Shown here: piece by piece, positions 36,442 to 44,196 of the stretch
How the letters are laid out: each line of letters begins with the position of its first letter
Numbering within the stretch: the stretch's first letter is position 1
NCBI GenBank assembly: GCA_027482245.1
Contig: JAIXWG010000061.1
Coordinates: forward strand, 1-64,000
Origin: Acetobacteraceae bacterium
GTDB lineage: Bacteria; Pseudomonadota; Alphaproteobacteria; Acetobacterales; Acetobacteraceae
Length of the DNA stretch: 64,000 nt
Direction: 5' to 3'
Made by a program: the position numbers and the translations under genes
Notes under the pieces: generated by a model
Told to the model about the DNA's origin: nothing
Databases searched by the model: none
What the model saw: only the letters and a program-made list of their open reading frames with translations

Positions 36442-37050
36442 CTATTCCGCCTGCATGCCGCGGAAGATCATGTCGAAATAGGCGTCCGCGATCTGCGGCG
36501 CGGGCATGCCCTTGTCCGGCTTGTACCAGCGATGCATCCAGTTCAGCGCGGAGAGCACCAGGCGGCCCGCCAGCGGCACGTCGAGAGGGCGGAACTCCCC
36601 GGCATCGATCGCCTGCTGGATCAGCGTGCGGACCAGGCCTTCGTAGCGGTCGCGCCACATCATCCGTTCCTTCTGGCGCCGCTGCTCCGGGTCGCTCCAG
36701 AAGGCGCTGGTGGAGGCGAGCCAGGCCCAGCGGTAGCGCTGGAAGTACTCGCCCGTCGCGACCATGAACGCACGCAGGCGCTCCGTCGGCGTGGCACCGT
36801 CTGGCAGCCGGTCGAAGACGAACTGGTACAGTTCCCGCGTCGAGCCCAGCGCGATGCGGGCGAAGATCTCGTCCTTGTCGGTGAAGTGATGATAAAGCAG
36901 CGATTTGGAGATGCCGCAGGCCTCCGCGATGTCGCGCATCGAGGTGCCGTCATAGCCGTTGGTCGCGAAGAGCCGCGCGGACTCCGAGAGAATCTGCAGG
37001 ATGCGCTCGGCGGAATCACCCGCTTCGACCGTCGATGCCGCACGCGCCAT
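36442..37050 (-). CDS. TetR-family transcriptional regulator
   Basis: This 202-residue repressor has an N-terminal helix-turn-helix at about residues 15-62: ARLFATNGYDGTSMRDIAEA, then CGISKSLLYHHFTDKDEIF. The C-terminal ligand-binding domain is all helical (FMVATGEYFQRYRWAWLAST, LVLSALNWMHRWYKPD). ATG 37050 has a strong GGAGGTGA site. The perfect palindrome TGACCGATCGGTCA lies 54 bp upstream of its start, pointing to autoregulation. Like sites stand before the Bug genes, the acyl-CoA operon and the third Bug gene. The effector is probably the acid or a CoA thioester of the pathway, by analogy with other TetR regulators of acyl-CoA catabolism. Confidence 0.92.
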   Translation of the reverse strand: MARAASTVEAGDSAERILQILSESARLFATNGYDGTSMRDIAEACGISKSLLYHHFTDKDEIFARIALGSTRELYQFVFDRLPDGATPTERLRAFMVATGEYFQRYRWAWLASTSAFWSDPEQRRQKERMMWRDRYEGLVRTLIQQAIDAGEFRPLDVPLAGRLVLSALNWMHRWYKPDKGMPAPQIADAYFDMIFRGMQAE

Positions 37051-37103
37051 AGGTCACCTCCAGGGCCGGGAATGTGGCCTTCCGTCCCTGCGCCCGCAAG
37101 TAT

Positions 37104-37117
37104 TGACCGATCGGTCA
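37104..37117. promoter_or_regulatory. TetR-type operator, perfect copy (tetR / SMP-30 intergenic region)
   Basis: TGACCGATCGGTCA lies in the 98-bp gap between the TetR gene and the divergent SMP-30 lactonase gene, 54 bp from the first start and 32 bp from the second. One bound dimer could control both directions. Confidence 0.72.
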
Positions 37118-37148
37118 GCGCCAGCCACCCTCGCGCGGGAGGATCGGC

Positions 37149-38021
37149 ATGGAGATCGCACGGATCGGCAGCACGCAGGACCGGCTTGGCGAAAGCCCGG
37201 TCTGGAGCGCGGGCGAGCAGCGGCTCTACTGGGTCGATTCCCTCGCAGGCGTGCTGCACCGGCTCGATCCGTCGACCGGCGCGCATGAGGCCTTCACGGT
37301 CCCGGCGCCGGTCGGCTCCTTCGCCCTCTGCCGCGATGGCGGCGTGCTGCTGGCGCTGTCCGACGGCTTCCGACGCTTCGATCCGGCGAGTGGCGCCCTG
37401 GCGCCCGTGGTGCCGCTCGACATCGCGCATCCCGATATCCGGCTGAACGACGGCAAGGTGGATCGGCAGGGGCGCTTCGTGGCGGGCACGATGCACATGA
37501 ACCTCGCCGAGGGCGCCATGCCGCTTGGCGGGCTCTACCGCCTGGCGGGCGGGCGCGTGACGAAGCTGGCGGGGGACATCGTCACCGCGAACGGACCCTG
37601 CTTCAGCCCGGATGGGCGCACGCTCTACCTCGCCGACAGCCCGCGCCAGGTGATCTGGGCCTTCGACTACGACACCGGGGAAGGACTGCCCGGCAACCGG
37701 CGCGTCCTGGTGGACCTGGCCCCGCTCGGCACCGCGCCGGATGGCGGCACGGTGGATGCCGATGGCCATCTGTGGTTCGCGCTGGTCCGCAGCGGAGAGA
37801 TCGGCCGCTTCGATCCCGCTGGCCGCCTGGTGCAGCGCATCCGCATGCCCGTGCGCTACCCGACCAGCCTGAATTTCGGCGGTCCCGCGCTCGACGTGCT
37901 CTACCTCACCTCGATCTCCCGCAGCCACCGGCTGACGGCGCCGGAGCCCGAGGCCGGCGGGCTCTTCGCCATCACCGGCCTCGGCGTCACCGGCATCGCG
38001 GAGCCGCCGGCCTTCTCCTGA
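37149..38021 (+). CDS. SMP-30/gluconolactonase/LRE-family protein
   Basis: This 290-residue six-bladed beta-propeller has metal ligands typical of the family: E15 in GESPVW, N100 in RLNDGKVDRQGRF, N148 in ANGPCFSPDGRTLY and D198 in APDGGTVDADGHLWFA. The family hydrolyses lactones of sugar acids or related compounds in the cytoplasm with a divalent metal. The palindromic operator immediately upstream links it to the TetR regulon, so it may open a lactone formed from the imported acid or sugar acid. The stop abuts the end of the next Bug gene on the other strand. Confidence 0.92.
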   Translation: MEIARIGSTQDRLGESPVWSAGEQRLYWVDSLAGVLHRLDPSTGAHEAFTVPAPVGSFALCRDGGVLLALSDGFRRFDPASGALAPVVPLDIAHPDIRLNDGKVDRQGRFVAGTMHMNLAEGAMPLGGLYRLAGGRVTKLAGDIVTANGPCFSPDGRTLYLADSPRQVIWAFDYDTGEGLPGNRRVLVDLAPLGTAPDGGTVDADGHLWFALVRSGEIGRFDPAGRLVQRIRMPVRYPTSLNFGGPALDVLYLTSISRSHRLTAPEPEAGGLFAITGLGVTGIAEPPAFS

Positions 38022-38981
38022 TCACTCCAGCGTCAGGCCGATGCGGCGGATGATGCGGCCCCAGGTCTCCGTCTCCTCGGCGATCAGCGCGCTGAAGGCC
38101 TCGGGCGTGTTGGTCTCGATCGTCGCGCCCTCATGCGTCAGGTTCTGCCAGAGCTCGCCGTCGCCCATCGTGCCGATGGTGGCGGCGTGCAGATGGGCCA
38201 GCACGGGCGCCGGCAGGCCGGCGGGCGCGAGAAGCCCGTACCAGTGCTGGTGGCCGATGTCGCGGACGCCGGCCTCGGCGAAGGTGGGCGTGTCCGGCAG
38301 GGCAGGGACGCGGGCGTCGCCGGTCACAGCGATCACCTTGGCGCGGCGCTCCTGCACCAGGCTCAGCCAGGCGGGGATGCCGTCGATGGCGAGGGGCAGG
38401 TCGCCCCGCATGATGCCCTGCTGCATCATCGGCGTGCCGCGATAGGGCACGTCGATCAGCTCGATCCCCGCGGCGAGCTTCAGCGCCTCCCCCGTCAGGT
38501 GGGTCGAGTTGCCGCGGCCGGTGATGCCGTAGTGCAGCGGCTGGCGCGCCGCCCTGGCCAGGGCGACCACGCCCGGCATGTCGTTCGCCGCCAGGCCCGG
38601 GCTGGCATAGAGGGCGAGCCGCGTGCGGATCAGCAGCGAGACCGGCTGGAACTGCTCGATCCGGTAGTTGATCCGGTTGAACAGATGCGGGTTGGCGGCG
38701 AAGGTGGTCGAGGTGCCCATGAACAGCGTGAGCCCATCTGGTGCGGAGGCCGCGACATGCTCCGCCCCCAGCATGGTCGTCGCGCCGGAGCGGTTGTCCA
38801 CCACCACCGCGCTGCCGAGCCGCGGCGCCATGCCCTGCGCCAGCCGCCGTGCAAAGATGTCCGGCCCGCTGCCGGCGCTGTAGGGCACCACCAGCCGCAC
38901 CGGCCTGCCCTGCGCCGCGGTGCGGCCCGTGATCGCCGCCGTCGCCAGCCCCGCGAGAATGCTGCGCCGCCCTGCCTTCAT
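38022..38981 (-). CDS. TctC/Bug-family periplasmic substrate-binding protein
   Basis: This 319-residue secreted protein starts at ATG 38981, with AGGAGGAAAC seven bases upstream. The signal peptide is MKAGRRSILAGLATAAITG, and the mature protein begins near AAQGRPV. Motifs: VRLVVPYSAGSGPDIFARRL, VVVDNRSGATTMLGAEHVA, APDGLTLFMGTSTTFA, DVPYRGTPMMQQGIMRGDL and LPDTPTFAEAG. The N-terminal glycine pair typical of Bug proteins is replaced by SGSG. A palindrome of the TetR type stands 40-53 bp upstream, so it belongs to the same regulon as the two Bug genes at 34479-36441. Confidence 0.92.
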   Translation of the reverse strand: MKAGRRSILAGLATAAITGRTAAQGRPVRLVVPYSAGSGPDIFARRLAQGMAPRLGSAVVVDNRSGATTMLGAEHVAASAPDGLTLFMGTSTTFAANPHLFNRINYRIEQFQPVSLLIRTRLALYASPGLAANDMPGVVALARAARQPLHYGITGRGNSTHLTGEALKLAAGIELIDVPYRGTPMMQQGIMRGDLPLAIDGIPAWLSLVQERRAKVIAVTGDARVPALPDTPTFAEAGVRDIGHQHWYGLLAPAGLPAPVLAHLHAATIGTMGDGELWQNLTHEGATIETNTPEAFSALIAEETETWGRIIRRIGLTLE

Positions 38982-39020
38982 GGCGTTTCCTCCTGTGAGC
39001 GCAGGAAAACTGACGCAGAC

Positions 39021-39034
39021 TGACCGGTCGGTCA
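39021..39034. promoter_or_regulatory. TetR-type operator (third Bug gene promoter)
   Basis: TGACCGGTCGGTCA differs at one position from the perfect palindrome and lies 40 bp upstream of the Bug start at 38981, overlapping the last codon of the LysR gene. A second half-site, TGACCGATCA, follows at 39048. Confidence 0.62.
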
Positions 39035-39952
39035 ACGCGCGGGGCCGTGACCGATCAGGCCGGGCAGGGCCTCCACCAGGAAATCCAGGAACACGCGTGT
39101 CTTGGCCGGCAGCAGGCTGGTCTGGCGGAACACGGCATAGATGCCGAGGTCGAAACCCGTGTTGGTGACGCGCACCGCCGGCAGCAGCCGCTTCAGCTGG
39201 CCGCTCTCCAGCTCCTCCCGCACCGTGTAGTCGTCCAGCAGCGCGATGCCGTGGCCGGCGATCGCCATCTGGCGCAGCACCTCGCCATTGTTGCTGGCGA
39301 AATGGGCGGCGATGCGCAGTTCCTCCATCCCGCCACCGGCCAGGAAGCGCCACACCACGTCTTCCGGCCCCAGCCAGTAGGCCAGGCAGCGCTGCGCCAG
39401 CAGGTCGCGCGGCACGGTCACGGGCGGCATGCGGGCAAGGTAGGCGGGGCTTGCCACCAGCACACGCTCGCTGCGCAGCAGGCGGCGCTGCATCAGCTGG
39501 GCATCGGGTGGCGCACCGATGCGCAGGTCGATGTCGATCTCCTCCTCCGCCAGGCGCGCGGGGTGTTCGGCCAGGCGCAGTTCCACGCGCAGTTCGGGGT
39601 AGCGGTCCTGGAAGGCCGGGATCAGCGGCGCCACCACGCGCATGCCGAACATCAGGCGGGAATGCACCCGCAGCGTTCCGCGCGGCGTGGTCTGCAGGGC
39701 GGAAGCGGCGGCCTCGGCCTCCGCGATGTTCTGCAGGATCGGCTCCAGCCGCGCCAGGTATTCGCGGCCCGCCTCCGTCAGCACCAGGGTCCGGCTGGTG
39801 CGGTTCAGCAGCTGGATGTTCAGCGCCGCTTCCAGCGCCGCGACCTGGCGCGAGACGGAGGCGGGCGAGAGCCCGGCCCGGCGCCCGGCGGCGGAGAAGC
39901 TGCCCTCACGCACCGCACTCACGAACAGCTCCATGGCCTGCAGGCGGCTCAT
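39032..39952 (-). CDS. LysR-family transcriptional regulator
   Basis: This 306-residue regulator has the winged helix-turn-helix at residues 5-64 (AMELFVSAVREGSFSAAGRR, LSPASVSRQVAALEAALNIQ, LLNRTSRTLVLTEAGREYL) and a periplasmic-binding-protein-like effector domain from about 90 (GTLRVHSRLMFGMRVVAPLI). The start is ATG 39952. It is divergent from the LLM monooxygenase gene, with a 119-bp gap containing an ATAC-N14-GTAT dyad. It therefore probably controls the LLM-flavin reductase-SDR cluster in response to its substrate. The downstream end overlaps the operator of the Bug gene. Confidence 0.92.
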   Translation of the reverse strand: MSRLQAMELFVSAVREGSFSAAGRRAGLSPASVSRQVAALEAALNIQLLNRTSRTLVLTEAGREYLARLEPILQNIAEAEAAASALQTTPRGTLRVHSRLMFGMRVVAPLIPAFQDRYPELRVELRLAEHPARLAEEEIDIDLRIGAPPDAQLMQRRLLRSERVLVASPAYLARMPPVTVPRDLLAQRCLAYWLGPEDVVWRFLAGGGMEELRIAAHFASNNGEVLRQMAIAGHGIALLDDYTVREELESGQLKRLLPAVRVTNTGFDLGIYAVFRQTSLLPAKTRVFLDFLVEALPGLIGHGPAR

Positions 39953-39979
39953 AGGGCTTCCTTTGCAGAAAACGCACAG

Positions 39980-40001
39980 ATACTGCTTGGCATTAGCGTA
40001 T
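39980..40001. promoter_or_regulatory. Candidate LysR-type binding box
   Basis: ATAC (39980-39983) and GTAT (39998-40001) form a dyad with 14 bases between, the spacing often seen for LysR regulators. It lies in the AT-richer gap between the divergent LysR and LLM genes. Only position and pattern support it. Confidence 0.35.
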
Positions 40002-40071
40002 TGTTGCGGCGAATGGCTAGCGCCTAGGATGCGTCCAGCAAAGGGCCAAGAACGGGAAGGAAGGCGTTTCC

Positions 40072-41145
40072 ATGGAATTCGGCATCTTCATCCTCATGCA
40101 GCAGCGCGGCTACCACCAGACGTCGCAGGACGTGCTGAACTACGCCGTGGAGCAGACCGTGGCCGCCGACCAGGCCGGCTTCGACACGGCCTGGTATGCC
40201 GAGCACCACTTCTCCAACTACGGCCTCTGCCCCTCGCCATTGATGATGGTGGCGCATATGGCGGCGCTGACGAAGCGCATCCGCCTGGGCAGCGCGGTCT
40301 GCGTGCTGCCGATGTACCATCCCGCGCGCCTGCTGGCTGAGGCCGGCTTCTGCGACACCGTCTCCAACGGCCGGCTCGAGCTCGGCGTCGGATCGGGCTA
40401 CCAGAAGTTCGAATTTGACCGCTTCGGCGTGCAGATCGAGGACGCGCCCGCGATCTTCCACGAATTCCTGGACGTCATCCAGCTCGGCCTGAAGGAGAAG
40501 GGGTTCAGCTACGACGGCAAGCACATCCAGCTGCCGCTGACCTCCATCAGCATGCGCGCGGTGCAGAAGCCCATGCCGCCGATCTGGATCGCCACCGGCC
40601 ATCCGGAGACGCAGGCGCGTGCGATCCGCGAGGGCCACAACCTGTTCGTCACCGCGCTGTTGCAGGGCACCGACAAGCTGCGCCAGATGCGGGAGGGCCT
40701 GACCGCCATCGCGGCGCGCGAGGGCAAGAACATCGACGAGGCGAAGATCGCGCTGCTGCGCTGCGCCTATGCCGGCAGCGATGCAGAGGTGACGAGCTAC
40801 CTGGAGAATGCCCGCTACCAGCGCCGCATCTCCGAGGCGCTGAAGTACCGGCGCGCGCAATCCGATGACGGCTTCATGGTGAACGAGGAAGAGAGCCCGA
40901 ACGACATCCCGCTGGAGCAGATGCGCGCCAACCTGCCGGTCGGCAGCGTCGACCAGGTGGTGGAGCGCATGGTGGAGGAGATCCGCATCCTCAAGCCGAA
41001 GCATGTCGCCATCCAGACGCAGCTCGGCGACTTCGACCATCGGACCATGATGCGGCAGATCGAGCTGTGGGGAGCGCGGATCATCCCGGCGATCCGCAAG
41101 GAGCTGGGCGTGGACGCCCCAGTGGCAACGCTCGCCGCGGAGTGA
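40072..41145 (+). CDS. LLM-class flavin-dependent oxidoreductase (bacterial luciferase-like monooxygenase)
   Basis: This 357-residue barrel protein of the luciferase-like monooxygenase family starts at ATG 40072 after GGAAGGAAGG. Characteristic segments: MEFGIFILMQQRGYHQTSQD, ADQAGFDTAWYAEHHFSNYG, TKRIRLGSAVCVLPMYHPAR, RLELGVGSGYQKFEFDRFG and PPIWIATGHPETQARAIREG. Members use reduced FMN supplied by a separate reductase. Such a reductase is encoded three genes downstream-equivalent at 41455, with a small protein in between, so this is probably the oxygenase of a two-component system acting on an unknown small organic substrate. Confidence 0.93.
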   Translation: MEFGIFILMQQRGYHQTSQDVLNYAVEQTVAADQAGFDTAWYAEHHFSNYGLCPSPLMMVAHMAALTKRIRLGSAVCVLPMYHPARLLAEAGFCDTVSNGRLELGVGSGYQKFEFDRFGVQIEDAPAIFHEFLDVIQLGLKEKGFSYDGKHIQLPLTSISMRAVQKPMPPIWIATGHPETQARAIREGHNLFVTALLQGTDKLRQMREGLTAIAAREGKNIDEAKIALLRCAYAGSDAEVTSYLENARYQRRISEALKYRRAQSDDGFMVNEEESPNDIPLEQMRANLPVGSVDQVVERMVEEIRILKPKHVAIQTQLGDFDHRTMMRQIELWGARIIPAIRKELGVDAPVATLAAE

Positions 41146-41149
41146 GGCG

Positions 41150-41455
41150 GTGCTGATCCGCATCACCGGGGCCGGCGACGCGCTGCTGGAGGATGCCGAG
41201 GATTTCCGGCGCTTCTCCATCCGCTTCGACGCCGGCACCCGCGGCAGCGGCCCGGCCGAAGCGGCGCTGGCCCGCGTGGCGTGTCCGGACGGCGAGGTCG
41301 CCTGGGTCTGCCCGGATGCACTCCGGCGCCTTGCGCCTCGCGGCGAGGATGCGGGCTGGCAGCAGGGCTTCGCGCGGATGGTCGCCTTCGCCGAGACCCG
41401 CGGCTGGGTGGACCAGGCCGGCCGGGTGCGGGCCCATATCGAGGCTGATGCGTGA
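41150..41455 (+). CDS. Small protein of the LLM monooxygenase cluster, function unknown
   Basis: This 101-residue protein starts at GTG 41150, five bases after the LLM stop. It overlaps the flavin reductase gene by a TGATG junction. It is acidic-to-neutral, without a signal peptide, and contains DAEDFRRFSIRFDAGTRG, RVACPDGEVAWVCPDALRRL and FARMVAFAETRGWVDQAG. I do not recognise a domain. The position between an oxygenase and its reductase, with coupling on both sides, suggests an accessory subunit or coupling protein. This is inferred only from context. Confidence 0.7.
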   Translation: MLIRITGAGDALLEDAEDFRRFSIRFDAGTRGSGPAEAALARVACPDGEVAWVCPDALRRLAPRGEDAGWQQGFARMVAFAETRGWVDQAGRVRAHIEADA

Positions 41456-41946
41456 TGGCGCCGTTCGACGCGGGCACGTTCCGCGCCGCGATGCGCAACC
41501 TGGCGGGCGGCGTCGCCATCGTGACGACGGGCGAGGGGGCGGCGCGGCGCGGCCTGACCGTGACCGCCGTCACCTCCGTCTCGGCGGATCCGCCGATGGT
41601 GCTGGTCTGCATCAACGCGGCGTCGGGTAGCCATGATGCGGTGCTGCGGCACGGCGCCTTCGCGGTGAGCATCCTGGGGCCGGAGCATGCGGCGCTGGCC
41701 TGGCGCTTTGCCGGGCAGGGCGGCGTGCAGGGCGCCGCGCGGTTCGAGGGCGACGCCTGGAGCCCGGGGCCGAGCGGCTCGCCGCTTCTCGGCTCGGCGC
41801 TGTGCACCATCGATTGCGCCCTGGAGGCGCATCAGCGCGCCGGCAGCCATGGCGTCTTCATCGGCCGCGTGCTGGCCTCCAGCCACCGGGCCGGCGAGCC
41901 GCTGCTGAATTTCCAGGGCGCCTTCCGCGCCCTCGCGGCGGCCTGA
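41455..41946 (+). CDS. Flavin reductase family protein (FMN:NADH reductase of a two-component monooxygenase)
   Basis: This 163-residue flavin reductase-like domain protein starts at ATG 41455, which overlaps the stop of the small upstream gene; a GTG three bases earlier is also possible. Family motifs: FRAAMRNLAGGVAIVTTGEG, LTVTAVTSVSADPPMVLVCI, FAVSILGPEHAALAWRFAG and the C-terminal GVFIGRVL with a GEPLLNFQGAFRAL end. It is expected to provide reduced FMN to the LLM oxygenase at 40072. Size and order match the small component of two-component flavin monooxygenases. Confidence 0.92.
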   Translation: MAPFDAGTFRAAMRNLAGGVAIVTTGEGAARRGLTVTAVTSVSADPPMVLVCINAASGSHDAVLRHGAFAVSILGPEHAALAWRFAGQGGVQGAARFEGDAWSPGPSGSPLLGSALCTIDCALEAHQRAGSHGVFIGRVLASSHRAGEPLLNFQGAFRALAAA

Positions 41947-41956
41947 GCGCACCGGC

Positions 41957-43312
41957 ATGACCCGCATCATCCTGGTCACCGGCGCCGCGGCCGGCATCGG
42001 CTGGGCCACGGCGCGGGCCTTCGCTGCTGCCGGTGACCGCGTGCTGCTGGCCGACATCGATGGCGAGCGTGCGCGGATGCGGGCACAGGAACTCGGCCCG
42101 GCGCATGAGGCGATCCGCGTGGACATGGCCGATCCTGCCGCCGTGGCCGCGATGATCGCCGGGATCGCGGACCGGCATGGCCGGCTCGACGTGCTGGTAA
42201 ACAATGCCGGGCGGATCGATGGCGGGACCGCGGTGGTGGACCAGACGGCCGAGGGGTTCCGCAGCCTGCTGGCGCTGAACCTGGATGGCGCCGCCTCGGC
42301 GGCGCGCGCGGCAGCGGCGGTGATGCGCCGCCAGGGTGGTGGCGCCATCGTCAACGTCGCATCGGGTGCGGCGCTGCGCGCCATCCCGCTGCGCAACGGC
42401 TACAGCGCGTCCAAGGCCGGCCTTGTCGCACTGACCCGCAACCACGCCTGCGCCTGGGCCCGCCACGGCATCCGGGTGAATGCCGTGGCGCCCGGCTACA
42501 CGCGCACCGAGCTGGTGGAGCGCCTGATCGCCGAGGGGCGCGTGGACCCCGCCAGGGCCGTGCGCCGCATCCCGCTCGGCCGGATGGGCACGCCCGCGGA
42601 GATCGCGGCCGCCATCCTGCACCTCGCCTCCCCGGACACGGCCTATGTGACCGGTGCGCTGCTCGTCGCCGATGGCGCGTCGCATGCCTATGGCGGCAGC
42701 GAGGACGCGAACGTCATCCGCGGCGCTCCACCGGTCGATCAACCCCCGGGCGCGCCGGTGATCGCCATCGGTCCTGGCCCGGCCGGGGAGGCGCTCGCCA
42801 GGCGGCTCGCGGCGCGCGGCGTGCTGACGGTGCCGGCTGGGGCGGGGATGGATCGGCATGGACGGCTCGACGGGCTGTTCAACATCGATCCGGAACCGGG
42901 AAGGCCGGGGCACCTCGACCGCATCTTCATGGGCGCGCAGGCGGCGGGGCGCATGATGCTGCGCCAGGGCCACGGGGCGGTCGTGAACCTCACCTCCGTG
43001 CTGGGGCAGCTGGGCCTGCCTGAGGCCGATGGGAACGGGCCGGAGCAGGCCGCGATCGGCATGCTGACGCGCACCATGGCCTGCGAGTGGGGCGGCAGCG
43101 GCATCCGCGTGAACTGCCTCGCCGCAGGGCCGATCGCCGGCGGGGATGCCAGGCTGTTGCCGCGTATCCCGCTGCGGCGCCTGGCGGAGGCGGAGGACAT
43201 CGCGGCGGTGGCTGACTTCCTGCTCTCGCCGGCGGCCGGCTTCGTGACCGGAAGCATCCTGCCGGTCGATGGCGGGCTGAGTGCCCATGGCGGGTTGGAC
43301 ATCGCGGAATGA
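41957..43312 (+). CDS. Fused double SDR protein with intact N-terminal and degenerate C-terminal domain
   Basis: This 451-residue protein is two SDR units in tandem. Residues 1-240 are a normal SDR: VTGAAAGIGWATARAF, LLADIDGE, VLVNNAGRIDGG, NVASGAALRA and GYSASKAGLVALT. Residues about 260-451 repeat the later part of the fold (GHGAVVNLTSVLGQLG, MLTRTMACEWGGSGIRVNCL, FVTGSILPVDGGLSAHGGLD). There the cofactor loop is altered (GPGPAGEALARRLA) and the YxxxK pair is replaced (ADGNGPEQAAIG). The second unit is therefore likely structural. It follows the flavin reductase by 10 bp and may oxidise the product of the monooxygenase. Confidence 0.88.
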   Translation: MTRIILVTGAAAGIGWATARAFAAAGDRVLLADIDGERARMRAQELGPAHEAIRVDMADPAAVAAMIAGIADRHGRLDVLVNNAGRIDGGTAVVDQTAEGFRSLLALNLDGAASAARAAAAVMRRQGGGAIVNVASGAALRAIPLRNGYSASKAGLVALTRNHACAWARHGIRVNAVAPGYTRTELVERLIAEGRVDPARAVRRIPLGRMGTPAEIAAAILHLASPDTAYVTGALLVADGASHAYGGSEDANVIRGAPPVDQPPGAPVIAIGPGPAGEALARRLAARGVLTVPAGAGMDRHGRLDGLFNIDPEPGRPGHLDRIFMGAQAAGRMMLRQGHGAVVNLTSVLGQLGLPEADGNGPEQAAIGMLTRTMACEWGGSGIRVNCLAAGPIAGGDARLLPRIPLRRLAEAEDIAAVADFLLSPAAGFVTGSILPVDGGLSAHGGLDIAE

Positions 43313-43386
43313 CGCCTTCGACCGTCTGAGCGGCAGGGCACGAGGCCCGCGCCTGGCGCGCCACAGCCCGTCCCGCAGCGCTGGAA

Positions 43387-44196
43387 TCAGCGCCCGAACA
43401 GCGCCCGATGCCAGGCCACCAGCGCCGCCGCGCTCACCCCCGCCCAGGGCCCGACCATCAGGCAATGCGGCGCGTCCGGCAGAAGCTGGTGCGTGCCGCC
43501 CAGGAAATCCGCGATCGCCTGGTCCTGCCCGGCCGGGTGTCGCTCCGGGTCGTCGCGCCCGGCTTCCAGGACCAGCACCGGCACGGCGGCCAGCCGCGAG
43601 GCGTCGACCGGGATGCGCAGCGTGTAGCGGTCATTCAGCACGCGCGGCGATTCCGGCGACAGCGCCGCGAGATAGGCGGCGAGCCCTCCCGGACGAACAC
43701 CGCCGAGGTAGCGCGCGACCGCGACCGGCTCCGCCGGCGGCCGCAGCATGGCGCCTTCCAGTACCGTCGGCACACGCGCCGCGCCGGGCAGGTTGCCGGG
43801 CGGGGAGGGGGCCACCAGCAGCAGCCCGGCAACCGCGTCCAGCCGCTCCGCCGCGCGCATCGCGACGAGCGCACCCAGGCTGTGGCCGAGCAGGACGACG
43901 CGCCCGCCAAGCGCCGCCGCGGCCTCCACCGCATCGGCGACGTAATCCTCCACGCTTGTGGCGGGATCGGCGCCGGCTTCCAGCGTGCCCTTGCCGCGCG
44001 GCTCCAGCGCCGCCGCGGCGATGCCCGCCTGCGCGAAGAGCGACAGCCACGGCGCGAAGCACCAGGCGCCGTGATAGCCGCCGGGGATGCAGAGGATCGG
44101 CACGCCGGCCCCTGGGCCCACGAACACCGCGCCGCGGGACAGGGCGATGCGCCGCGTGCCGGGTGGCACGCGGCCGGGCGGCGGGGTGAGGCTCAC
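43387..44196 (-). CDS. Alpha/beta hydrolase
   Basis: This 269-residue alpha/beta-hydrolase fold protein starts at GTG 44196, which overlaps the upstream Bug gene stop (GTGA). The oxyanion region is PILCIPGGYHGAWCF, the nucleophile elbow GHSLGALVAMRAAE, the acidic residue lies in LEAGRDDPERHP and the His in DAPHCLMVG. There is no signal peptide, so it acts in the cytoplasm. Family members cleave esters, lactones or C-C bonds. The coupling to a Bug gene suggests that it processes the compound bound by that protein. Confidence 0.86.
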   Translation of the reverse strand: MSLTPPPGRVPPGTRRIALSRGAVFVGPGAGVPILCIPGGYHGAWCFAPWLSLFAQAGIAAAALEPRGKGTLEAGADPATSVEDYVADAVEAAAALGGRVVLLGHSLGALVAMRAAERLDAVAGLLLVAPSPPGNLPGAARVPTVLEGAMLRPPAEPVAVARYLGGVRPGGLAAYLAALSPESPRVLNDRYTLRIPVDASRLAAVPVLVLEAGRDDPERHPAGQDQAIADFLGGTHQLLPDAPHCLMVGPWAGVSAAALVAWHRALFGR

